A stretch of DNA of 21,331 bases from UMGS755 sp045597205 (lineage in GTDB: Bacteria; Bacillota; Clostridia; UBA1381; UBA9506). Within the stretch, counting starts at the first letter, position 1, and each line of letters opens with the position of its first letter. The position numbers and the translations under genes are program-made. A model generated the notes under the pieces. That model was given only the letters and a program-made list of their open reading frames with translations. It searched no databases and was not told the DNA's origin. Shown in pieces: positions 6,405 to 15,100 of this stretch. The stretch spans positions 1 to 21,331 of the forward strand of contig JAZODT010000036.1 in the NCBI GenBank assembly GCA_045597205.1, given 5' to 3'.

Positions 6405-7706
6405 ATGGGTGCACAATTTGTATTAGGCACAGCGAATCAAATCATTACGCCGCCGGTGGGAACAGTTTTATTTGGCTATCCTAACCAAAGAAAATCAACA
6501 TCCATTAATGATGATTTAAAAGTGAATGTTGCTGCCTTTGGAAACGGCAAACCGGAAGCGCTTTTAATCAGTGCAGATTTATGCGTTATAAATGCAGCAT
6601 TGGCAGAATGGATTTGTTTGCTGATTGCGGAAGAAACAAGTATTTCAAAAGACCAAATTATTATTTGTGCAATCCATACACATTCCGGCCCTTCGCTTGC
6701 CGCACAGGCAGGTTGGGGAGAGGCTGATGATACATACATTGAAAACATTTTCATTCCCCGCACATTAGAAGCGGTAAAAGAAGCCATTTGTTGTGTTGAA
6801 CCGGCCTTAATGGGCGTTGGAACAACCAACAGCATGGTTGGGGTTAACCGCCGAGAATTGCTGGAGGATGGAACAGTTGTTTTAGGACAAAATCCTTATG
6901 GTGTTTATGACCCGACTATGACGGTTTTATCTTTTGTATCCTTAGAAAAAAAGCCGCTTTTAAACATTGTTCATTATGGCGCGCACCCCACATCTGCCGG
7001 TCCCAATCCGGAGATTACCAGGGATTGGCCTGGCTACATGGTTGACCGCCTGCAAGCAGAAACCGGTGCAGCAAGCTTCTTTATTAACGGAGCCGAGGGC
7101 GATATTGGGCCGAGGCTTTCTAACGGTAAAACGACCGGAGATATTGAACAAACCTGTGAAGTTGGGGCGTTGGCGGCACTAGATGTTGTTCGAGCTTATA
7201 AGACCATTAAAGAATATAGAGAGGTTTCGTTTAACACCTATAGAGATACGATTTCCGTTCCATATCGCCCGTTCCCCACATTAGAAGAGGCACAGGCAGA
7301 ACTTGAAAGTTTTGGCGACCCGGCACTTTTAAAAGAAGTTGCTGTTTTACAATATGCAACATTGAAGGAGCGAATCAAAATTTTAAGTTCCGGAGAAGAG
7401 CGAGAAACACATTTTAAGGTCATGCAAACACTGTTTGCATTTAACTCGGTGGTTTTAGTCCCGTTTTCCAATGAAATGTTTTCAGAAATTACCCTGCGGT
7501 TAAGGCAATATAGCCCTTTTGCACACACGCTGGCTATCAGTAATGCAAATGGAACGGAGGGTTATCTACCAACGCGGGATCAGTTGTGCCGCGGTGGGTA
7601 TGAAGTGGATTCATTTCTGTATCACGGTGCATATGCTTTAGTAGAAAATGCAGATGACGTGTTTATTGGGGAATATTTGAGAATGATTAAACAGTTGGCA
7701 AATTAA
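6405..7706 (+). CDS. Neutral/alkaline ceramidase-like hydrolase (PF04734-type N-terminal domain), cytoplasmic
   Basis: This 433-residue protein begins at ATG 6405 after AAAGGAGAG. It has the layout of the neutral ceramidase catalytic domain. The opening GTANQIITPPVGTVLFGYP is typical, HTHSGPS at residues 91-97 and HYGAHPTSAGP at 190-200 supply likely metal-binding histidines, and GAEGDIGPR at 229-237 occupies the place of the GDVSPN signature. In true ceramidases the serine of that signature is the nucleophile; here it is glycine. The late NGTEGYLPTRDQ motif is also family-typical. The protein lacks a signal peptide and the C-terminal domain of secreted ceramidases. Between permeases and the binding protein, a role in deacylating or hydrolysing an imported glycan derivative is more plausible than ceramide cleavage, but that is inference. 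Confidence 0.82.
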   Translation: MGAQFVLGTANQIITPPVGTVLFGYPNQRKSTSINDDLKVNVAAFGNGKPEALLISADLCVINAALAEWICLLIAEETSISKDQIIICAIHTHSGPSLAAQAGWGEADDTYIENIFIPRTLEAVKEAICCVEPALMGVGTTNSMVGVNRRELLEDGTVVLGQNPYGVYDPTMTVLSFVSLEKKPLLNIVHYGAHPTSAGPNPEITRDWPGYMVDRLQAETGAASFFINGAEGDIGPRLSNGKTTGDIEQTCEVGALAALDVVRAYKTIKEYREVSFNTYRDTISVPYRPFPTLEEAQAELESFGDPALLKEVAVLQYATLKERIKILSSGEERETHFKVMQTLFAFNSVVLVPFSNEMFSEITLRLRQYSPFAHTLAISNANGTEGYLPTRDQLCRGGYEVDSFLYHGAYALVENADDVFIGEYLRMIKQLAN

Positions 7707-7745
7707 TTTTTCACTAAGAATTTTAGCGCGAAAACAAAACAAATA

Positions 7746-7766
7746 GTAGAGGGAGAACCCCACTAC
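7746..7766 (+). other. Small hairpin in the leader of the binding-protein gene
   Basis: GTAG-A-GGG (7746-7753) can pair with CCC-CA-CTAC (7758-7766) around an AGAA loop, with a small internal bulge. It lies 50 bases upstream of the binding-protein start in an otherwise very AT-rich leader. Such a structure could protect or separate the binding-protein mRNA. The evidence is weak. Confidence 0.35.
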
Positions 7767-7816
7767 ATTATATAATAATTAAATTATACATTTAAAAAAA
7801 GGAAGGAAGGATTATC

Positions 7817-9262
7817 ATGAAAACAATGAAAAAGGTTATTTGTGTGGTTTTGGCATTAATTATGCTGTTGGCTATGACAGCTTGTGCTAAAAAGACAAAC
7901 GTTGCAGAAGGTGACCATGTTACCATCACATGGCTGCTGCCAATCGGCGAGTTGCCTGATGAAGAGATGGTTGAAGCAGCTGTTAACGAGATTGCGTTAA
8001 AAGAAATTGGTGTTGCAGTTGACCTTGTTTGTATTGATGGCTCTGCATATAACGAACGCATGAATATGAACATGGCTTCTGGCATGGCATATGACCTGTG
8101 CTTTACCGGTTATGTGAACAAGTATCAAAACGCTGTTGCAAACGGTGGCTTAATGCAGCTTGATGAGCTGTTAAAAGAAGTGCCGAAGTTAATGAAGGCT
8201 ATGCCTGATTATGCATGGGAGGTTGCGAAAATTAATGGCGGCATTTATGCGGTGCCCAATTTGCAGAGCTATGCTCCGCCGACCAGCGTAACTTTCTATA
8301 AAGATTTAACCGATAAGTATAACTTTGATGCTCGCTCTATTGAAACTGTTGAAGATTGCGAACCTTATTTTGAAGCTTTGGTTGCAAACGAACCCCAAAT
8401 CATTCCTTACTATCCAAGCTATGGCGTACAAATGTGGACTTCTCCCGTTTGGGAAATCATTCCGGGCGTGCCGCTGGCAGTCCGTAAAGATGGTAGCTCT
8501 TCGAAAGTAGAAATCTTATTTGAAACCGAAGAATATAAACGCGGTATTTCTGTTCTGCACGAGTGGTATAACAAAGGCATTTTACGTGCCGACTTAGTAA
8601 GCTCTCAGAGCGATAGCGAAGATTTTAAAGCCGGTAAAATGGCCGCTATGAATGGCGGTTGGGTGCCCGGCGGTGAAGCAAAGAACTCGCTGCTTTATGG
8701 CCGTGAAATTATTACCGTTCCCATTGAAGAACCCTACATGTCCAAGGCCGCGTGTCTGGCTGCTATGACGGGTATCGGTGTTAACAGCAAACACCCTGTA
8801 GAAGCTATTAAATTTATTGAATTGGTTAACACCAATGCAGATGTTTTGAACCTGTTAGCTATTGGTATTAAGGACGTTCACTACACCTTAGACGAAGAAG
8901 GTAAATATGTCTTAGTTCCTAACTCCGGTTGGAAGACCGGCGGCGGTTGGCAGTTTGGTAACAACTTCCTCCAGACGATTGCCAGCGGCGTTGCTGATGA
9001 TGTTTGGGAAGAGACTGCAAAATTGAATTTAGAATCTGTAAAATCTCCTCTGTTAGGCTTTGTGCTGGATACTGAACCAATCAAAACCCAAATTTCGCAG
9101 TTGTCTGCTGCTGAGAGCGAATTTGGTGGCAACATTGAAATTGTGAACAACGGCGCTGACGCAGAAAAGAGAATGAAGAAGTTAGTAGATGCGGGCCTGC
9201 TCGAAGTGCAAGCAGAAGTACAGAGACAGGTTGATGCATATTGGGCAGAAAACAATAAATAA
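7817..9262 (+). CDS. ABC transporter solute-binding lipoprotein, LipO/YtcQ-like
   Basis: This 481-residue extracellular binding protein starts at ATG 7817 after GGAAGGAAGG at 7801-7810. Its lipoprotein signal has a KTMKK positive end, a hydrophobic core VICVVLALIMLLAM, and a lipobox ending TAC with the lipidated cysteine at residue 23. The mature N-terminus (TITWLLPIGELPDEEMVEAA, then YNERMNMNMASGMAYDLCFT) matches the large sugar-binding proteins that go with LplB/YtcP permeases, which often carry a C-terminal DUF3502 domain. It would hang from the membrane and deliver oligosaccharides to the two permeases encoded upstream. The usual position directly before or after the permeases is broken only by the ceramidase-like gene. 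A hairpin terminator follows 25 bases downstream. The ligand is unknown. Confidence 0.93.
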   Translation: MKTMKKVICVVLALIMLLAMTACAKKTNVAEGDHVTITWLLPIGELPDEEMVEAAVNEIALKEIGVAVDLVCIDGSAYNERMNMNMASGMAYDLCFTGYVNKYQNAVANGGLMQLDELLKEVPKLMKAMPDYAWEVAKINGGIYAVPNLQSYAPPTSVTFYKDLTDKYNFDARSIETVEDCEPYFEALVANEPQIIPYYPSYGVQMWTSPVWEIIPGVPLAVRKDGSSSKVEILFETEEYKRGISVLHEWYNKGILRADLVSSQSDSEDFKAGKMAAMNGGWVPGGEAKNSLLYGREIITVPIEEPYMSKAACLAAMTGIGVNSKHPVEAIKFIELVNTNADVLNLLAIGIKDVHYTLDEEGKYVLVPNSGWKTGGGWQFGNNFLQTIASGVADDVWEETAKLNLESVKSPLLGFVLDTEPIKTQISQLSAAESEFGGNIEIVNNGADAEKRMKKLVDAGLLEVQAEVQRQVDAYWAENNK

Positions 9263-9287
9263 GCTTATTTAAAACAGAATTATGAAG

Positions 9288-9317
9288 AAAAGCAACGCTA
9301 ATTATAGCGTTGCTTTT
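9288..9317 (+). terminator. Hairpin terminator or mRNA 3' stabiliser after the binding-protein gene
   Basis: A perfect 13 bp stem (9288-9300 with 9305-9317) closes an ATTA loop and ends in TTTT. The T-stretch is short and mostly within the stem, so termination may be partial. Only 26 bases separate it from the next ribosome binding site, leaving little room for a new promoter. Confidence 0.8.
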
Positions 9318-9357
9318 CCTGCCACAAGTCGATTTGGAAGATCAGGAGGTAGAATAC

Positions 9358-12156
9358 GTGAAATTATTGAGAAAGTTAGTCGCATTTATATTCATTATGT
9401 CTTTGATGCTCACCATTCTTCCTGTGCAGATGACCACTTTTGCTGCAACGGAAGACCATGATGCCCGCATGAAGAAATTAATGGATTTTGGCATTTATTC
9501 AATTAACGATGACATGGAATATGACACAGAGCTGATTAAACGTGAAAACATGGCATCTATATTGTCTGTTTTTTATGGGGTAACGGAAGAGTCTTACCCT
9601 GTAGATACAATTTTTGATGATGTGTCAACAAACTGGGCATCCGGTCACATTATGACTATGGTAGATAACGGCATTATGAATGGTTATTCTGATGGCTTAT
9701 TCCGCCCCATGGATTATGTAACAGGGGATGCAGCCATTAAAACTTTGGTTTCTATGGCAGGTTATGGCTTTTTGGCAGAACATAAAGGTGGGTATCCGGA
9801 GGGATATCGCAGAATGGCTGCCGAATTAAACATGCTTAAGGGCCTTGAAACGTTGGACAAGGCTGCCAATATTACCCGTGGCGAGTTCACAACTTTGCTT
9901 TATAACGCTTTGGATGTGCCGGTTTTAGAGCAGATTACTGCCGGCGCAACAAACAAATTTGAAACAAATGCTACAAACACGCTGTTATCAAAGCATTTAA
10001 ACATATATCGCGGAAAAGGCGTAATTAACGCGCTGCCTTATGTTTCTACCGGCCTTGGTGAGGGTGCCGGTGCCGGCAAAATTCACCTTGACAATGTTGC
10101 CTTTTTATGCCAGCTGGATGCATACCCTTATTTAGGCGAATATGTTGATGTATATTTCCGTCAGGGAGCAGACGGGGATTTAAGCGAAATTATCAGCATT
10201 GAACCCCGCAAAAATTCCTCCAACACGATAACCGTAGAAGCAGTGGACATTGTTTCCTATAATAATTACAGATTTACCTATATGGCTAATGAGCGTGAAA
10301 AGTCATTGACTTTGCCCAGGGATGTTTTGGTTATCTTTAACGGTAAACCTTTGCCCTATTTCACCAATGCACACATGACACCGAAACAGGGTAATGTGCG
10401 TTTTTGCGACTTAGATGATAATGGCGTTTATGAAATTGCCATTATCACTTATGAAATTGATTATCATGTGGCAACGGTGGACCGTTCTTCTACAGTCAGA
10501 ATTACGGACGTAGATGGTCTGAGCGAAAATAAAACTGCTTTAGTGATTAATAAAGAAGATAATAGCTATTATTATAGCGTTAATAATGCGGGCCAAAGTT
10601 GTGATTTAGAAGATATTCAGCCAAATGAAATTATCAGCGTTGCTGCAGACAATATTGATGTAACAACGGGCGAAATTCTTCCAAGCAGCAGGGTTTATCA
10701 TATTGCGCGTTGTGAAACCAGAGTAAAAGGTGTGGTTCAGAGCATTAGTGATAACGAAATTGTTGTGGATGGAAAAACTCTTGAATTGTCCTACTCCTGC
10801 CAACAAAAGAGCAAAAAGGTTGTTATTGGAAAAGAATACACCTTCTATTATAATTACTTAGGCAAGATTGCTGATTTTGATGAAAAAGACACATCTTCCC
10901 GATATAAATATGGTATTTTGGTTAAAGCCGGCACAGAAGGCGGTGTATTCGACAAGTCCACAAAGGTGCAGATTTTCAACCAAGATGGGGTAAGCATGGT
11001 CACCATGTGTGCAGATAACTTACAGATTGACGGCTACAGCAAAAAAGCTTATGAAAAAACACATGGTAATGCAATGAATTATTTAAAGGCAAGCTCCATT
11101 GCTTTTGGCAACATCACCGGTATTCCGGTACCGGACAACGGTGTTTGGCAGTTGATTAAATACGTAGCAGATGATACGAACCTCATCGCATCGATTGATA
11201 CCATTCAGACGAACGTAAATCCCAGTACCAGTGATTTGACCCATGGCGGAAGCACAAAAACCGGTGGTCACTCCTATGTGGATCGTATTTATGAAACCAA
11301 AATAGGAGAAAATACGAGTGAATATACGCGCCATACCCTGGATGGTAATTGTGTGATCTTTGCCTATGACACAAATAAGCCCATAGACGACATCGATAAT
11401 TTATCCATTTCGGCCCTGAATGTTTTATCACGGAATACAAATGAAGCAGATCATTTCTTTGACCCGGATGAACTGGGCGTTCAACATGCAATGATTCGTA
11501 GTGCTGTAGATTTTAATGTAGCGATAGACGTCCTAGACCCCGCAGCGACTCTCTTATATTTGGGAGAAAAGCAAGTGGTGGATGCGAGTGGTGAACTGAA
11601 ATATGTCATCCACGGTATTCAACTGACGACTGGTGCAGCAATCAACATTACGTTAACGGATAGAAGCGTTTTAACATCTGCAGGTGTGGTGCCGGGTGAT
11701 ATTGTTCAGTACATATTAAATAAGAATAAAGAAGCTACGGCTGTTTCCCTTAGTTTAAACATTGAAGCCGGCAGTACTGGCACTATGACGACCACCGCTA
11801 CGGCGCCCAGTCCGTTTACCCGATATGGTAAGAGTTTAGGTTGGGGTGGACAAATATTTGGTGAGGTTACAGGTCTTGCCGGTGTGGTTAGAACCCGCAA
11901 TGCAGACTATATTAAATTTGAATCGTCCATGAGCACCAGTGTTGGTCCTAAGGACTTTAGCCAAGGCTCTATCGAAACTACGTTCTGGCTGTATTATTTA
12001 CAAAGAGTTATGATTTATGACAGTGCTAGTAACAAAGTCAGCCAAGGCTCTATAGATGATATCCGCATGGCAGATGACTATGGCAATGATAATGCAGACT
12101 TAGTTGTTGGATTTAAATATAGCGGACAGTTGAAGACTATAATTATTTATCGATAG
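9358..12156 (+). CDS. Secreted S-layer homology (SLH) domain protein with large beta-rich region
   Basis: This 932-residue exported protein is read from GTG 9358, 7 bases after AGGAGGT (9344-9350). In-frame codons further upstream fall inside the preceding hairpin. The signal peptide is KLLRKLVAFIFIMSLMLTIL..TTFAA, with cleavage near residue 30. Residues about 31-198 hold N-terminal SLH repeats (FDDVSTNWASGHI, GIMNGYSDGLFRPMDYVT, then ITRGEFTTLLYNAL), which in this family bind secondary cell-wall polymer and anchor proteins to the wall. The remaining 730 residues are predicted beta-rich with short repeating strand pairs (KGVVQSISDNEIVVDGKTLE near 458-477) and no recognised enzyme motif. It probably serves as a scaffold or binding protein on the surface. 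Its stop codon overlaps the ribosome binding site of the next gene, so the two are co-translated. Confidence 0.85.
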   Translation: MKLLRKLVAFIFIMSLMLTILPVQMTTFAATEDHDARMKKLMDFGIYSINDDMEYDTELIKRENMASILSVFYGVTEESYPVDTIFDDVSTNWASGHIMTMVDNGIMNGYSDGLFRPMDYVTGDAAIKTLVSMAGYGFLAEHKGGYPEGYRRMAAELNMLKGLETLDKAANITRGEFTTLLYNALDVPVLEQITAGATNKFETNATNTLLSKHLNIYRGKGVINALPYVSTGLGEGAGAGKIHLDNVAFLCQLDAYPYLGEYVDVYFRQGADGDLSEIISIEPRKNSSNTITVEAVDIVSYNNYRFTYMANEREKSLTLPRDVLVIFNGKPLPYFTNAHMTPKQGNVRFCDLDDNGVYEIAIITYEIDYHVATVDRSSTVRITDVDGLSENKTALVINKEDNSYYYSVNNAGQSCDLEDIQPNEIISVAADNIDVTTGEILPSSRVYHIARCETRVKGVVQSISDNEIVVDGKTLELSYSCQQKSKKVVIGKEYTFYYNYLGKIADFDEKDTSSRYKYGILVKAGTEGGVFDKSTKVQIFNQDGVSMVTMCADNLQIDGYSKKAYEKTHGNAMNYLKASSIAFGNITGIPVPDNGVWQLIKYVADDTNLIASIDTIQTNVNPSTSDLTHGGSTKTGGHSYVDRIYETKIGENTSEYTRHTLDGNCVIFAYDTNKPIDDIDNLSISALNVLSRNTNEADHFFDPDELGVQHAMIRSAVDFNVAIDVLDPAATLLYLGEKQVVDASGELKYVIHGIQLTTGAAINITLTDRSVLTSAGVVPGDIVQYILNKNKEATAVSLSLNIEAGSTGTMTTTATAPSPFTRYGKSLGWGGQIFGEVTGLAGVVRTRNADYIKFESSMSTSVGPKDFSQGSIETTFWLYYLQRVMIYDSASNKVSQGSIDDIRMADDYGNDNADLVVGFKYSGQLKTIIIYR

Positions 12157-12168
12157 GAGGTGCTGCAC

Positions 12169-15100
12169 TTGAAAAAGACACAACACTTTATTGCCCGGCT
12201 GATGAGCCTGGTGATGATTGTATGCCTGGTTATTCCTTGCGGCGTTGTGGCGGCTCAGGAGGGATATACAGTCGCTTTTTTAGGGAACACCACCTTAAAA
12301 AATGAGTTAGTAACCCCCTATCCAAAACAGTTGCAGGTTTATTTGGAAGAAAGATTAGGTGCAGCGGTTAACACAATCAGCGCTAACCCCATCGATTTTG
12401 ATTCTGATGACTTTATGAATAACTTAGCGGAGGATGTTCTTCCGCAAAAACCTGACGCAGTCTTTTTAGAGCTGGATGTCAGCAAAAAGTATAAAGCAAC
12501 AGAAGAAGATTTAACAGCACGATTAGAATCTATGGTGCTTGCCATGGTAGAAGCGGAAAAAGTGCCGGCTATTTATCTCATTTATTTCCCTGAGGAAAGC
12601 ATGTGGGATGGCCGCGCACCATTCCAAAAGGTGGCAGACCGTTATGAGCTGGAGGTTATTGATGCTTTCAGCCACTTTAAGGGACAAATGGAGTCGGGTA
12701 AAATTGTTCCTAGAGAATTTTTAACCGCCGGCACAATTCCCGGTGAAGAAGGTCACGACCGTTTATCTCGCTTTGCCATTAATGAGTTGACAAAAGTTAG
12801 TGATTTATTAAAAAAGCCGAATGCAGAGGCAAAGCCAATTTCTTCTAAACGTTACACAACCGTTATGCAGGAAGAAGTTGTTAAAGAAGAGCTGCAAACA
12901 GATGGCCTTGTGCTTTATGTTGCACTAAACGGCAGCAATAATGCAGCAGGAACCCTGGAGGCGCCTCTTGGGTCTATTGAAGAAGCACAGCGCCGTATTC
13001 GTGTGGCCAAACAGAAGGAAGGGGCAAACTTCCGTGGCGCTACAGTATATATCCGCGGCGGGCTTTACCGCTTCCCCAATGGTCTTAACTTTACGGCAGA
13101 AGATTCCGGTACCGACACGGCTGGCATTGTATATGCCGCTTATGAAGGTGAAGAGGTTCGTTTTACAAATGGTACTGTTATCCAAGCTAAAGATTTTAAG
13201 CCTGTAACAGACCCTAATGTTTTAAGCCGTCTTCATTACAAGGGTGCGGGCAGCATTTTAGAATTTAACCTTAAAAAAGCAGGTATTACGCCTGGAGAGT
13301 TTTTGATTGATCCATCACTTCCTGAGAGGGATATTGTGACCACTAATGTTGGTGGATTAAGCGAAACAACGCTTGCTTTAGGCAATCTTTTCATTGTTAA
13401 CGGCAAAAGCCAGCAGCGAGCACAGTACCCCAATGGCGGTTGGGAAGAAATTGCCGACCATCAGGATGCCGGTACGAACCACATTGCCTATTCCGGTATG
13501 GCGCCGGATCGTTGGAACACCAATTCCGGGCAGGCGTTCATTAAAATGATTACGAACCGTGGTTATTGGCATTGGTTTACTCGGTTTGACAGAACAGATA
13601 CTGAGAAACGATATCTTGAAATGGAAAACAAAGGCGATACGCCTCGGAGCAACTGGTATTGGTCTGTCACAAACCTTTTGGAAGAGTTGGATATTCCCGG
13701 CGAATGGTGTACGGAAGAACAGTCGGGTATGTTATACTACTACCCCCGTGAAGGCTTTGAAGAGGCAGAACTGATTTACACTAGCAATCTTACGCCAATT
13801 GTAAAGATGAACAAAACCAAAAACATCACCTTAGAGGGCATTACCGTAGAGGGTGGTTGCTACATCGGTATTAACATTATTGATGGTTATGGCAATACGA
13901 TTAAAAATTGTACCATCCGTAACGTAGGTAATCGTGGCGTGGCCATTGACCATAGCGGCGAGCCCGGCCCGGGCAATAATGGTGTTGTAGGCTGCCACCT
14001 TTATGAGACGGCGTTAGCTGCCATATCTATTAAAGGCGGCGATCGAAGCGGCTTAACCTATCAAAACGACTATGTTGTCAACAACCACATTGAAAACTTT
14101 GCGACTTATGGTAAACATGGTCAAGGTGCCATTTTCAATTTTGAAACCGTTGGCACGTATATACGCAACAACAACATTCACAATGGTAACGGCAGTGCCA
14201 TACTAATGGCGGGCGCTGACATGTATGTTGAATATAACGAACTTTATAATGTGGTTCGTGATACGGACGACTCGGGTATTATCTATGACCAGCATCGGGG
14301 TTATGTCATACAGGGTAAGTATATTAACCATAACTATTTCCACGATGTTTGGCAGTCGTTAGAGTGTAGCCTTATTGGTCATGTTATGGGCATCTATGCA
14401 GATGAAACCAGTAGTTGCGGTAGCTTTTTTGAAAACAACGTGTTTTATGATGTAGGGCTTCCTGTTTTCGCGAACACCAGTAAAAACATAACAATAGCCG
14501 AAAACATAATGATTGATGGTCCTAATAATGATTCCGCAGGCGTAAGGATAATTGAAACACATTGGAATGCCAATAGATATGAAGGACCTTATGCGATGAC
14601 AAACAACGCGATTTTAGAGATGATTGAAAAGGCCAACGGCGATTTTGAAGCCTTGAAAAAACTTGCTAAAGTGCACGTTGACAATGAAGCGGCTGCAAGT
14701 TTATATTATTATAGGTTGGCTTATTTAGACTTAGCAGAATATACCGGTGAAAACATGGATAATTACTTCTTGCGCTATCCCTGGTTGGAACGCTATAACG
14801 ACAGCGAAAGACCATATAGCGGCGAGGATCTGCTCATTCGCAACAATGGTCTTTTTGATTATTTTGATACGCAACGAGCCATTACCTTAGAGGGTGACAG
14901 CTATAAGAAATATAATAAAGAAAACTATGTAAGTGACAAGCCGTTAATGCAGGGTGAAACCGGACTGGAGCGTTTAGACCGCATTGACGAGGCTATGCAG
15001 ATTATGCAGGAAAAAATACCTGAATTTGAAGCTTGGGATGTGCGCACAGCCGGTCTTTTGGGCGACCCCAAACCCGTTGGCGACTTTGAGTTGTTATCAC

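Noticed and set aside
11183..11491. 102-residue minus-strand frame
   Set aside because: It is antisense within the SLH gene, without a ribosome binding site or recognisable product.
11959..12054. Short direct repeat GCCAAGGCTCTAT near the end of the SLH gene
   Set aside because: The repeated unit is only about 15 bases, encodes SQGSI twice in coding sequence, and shows no further structure.
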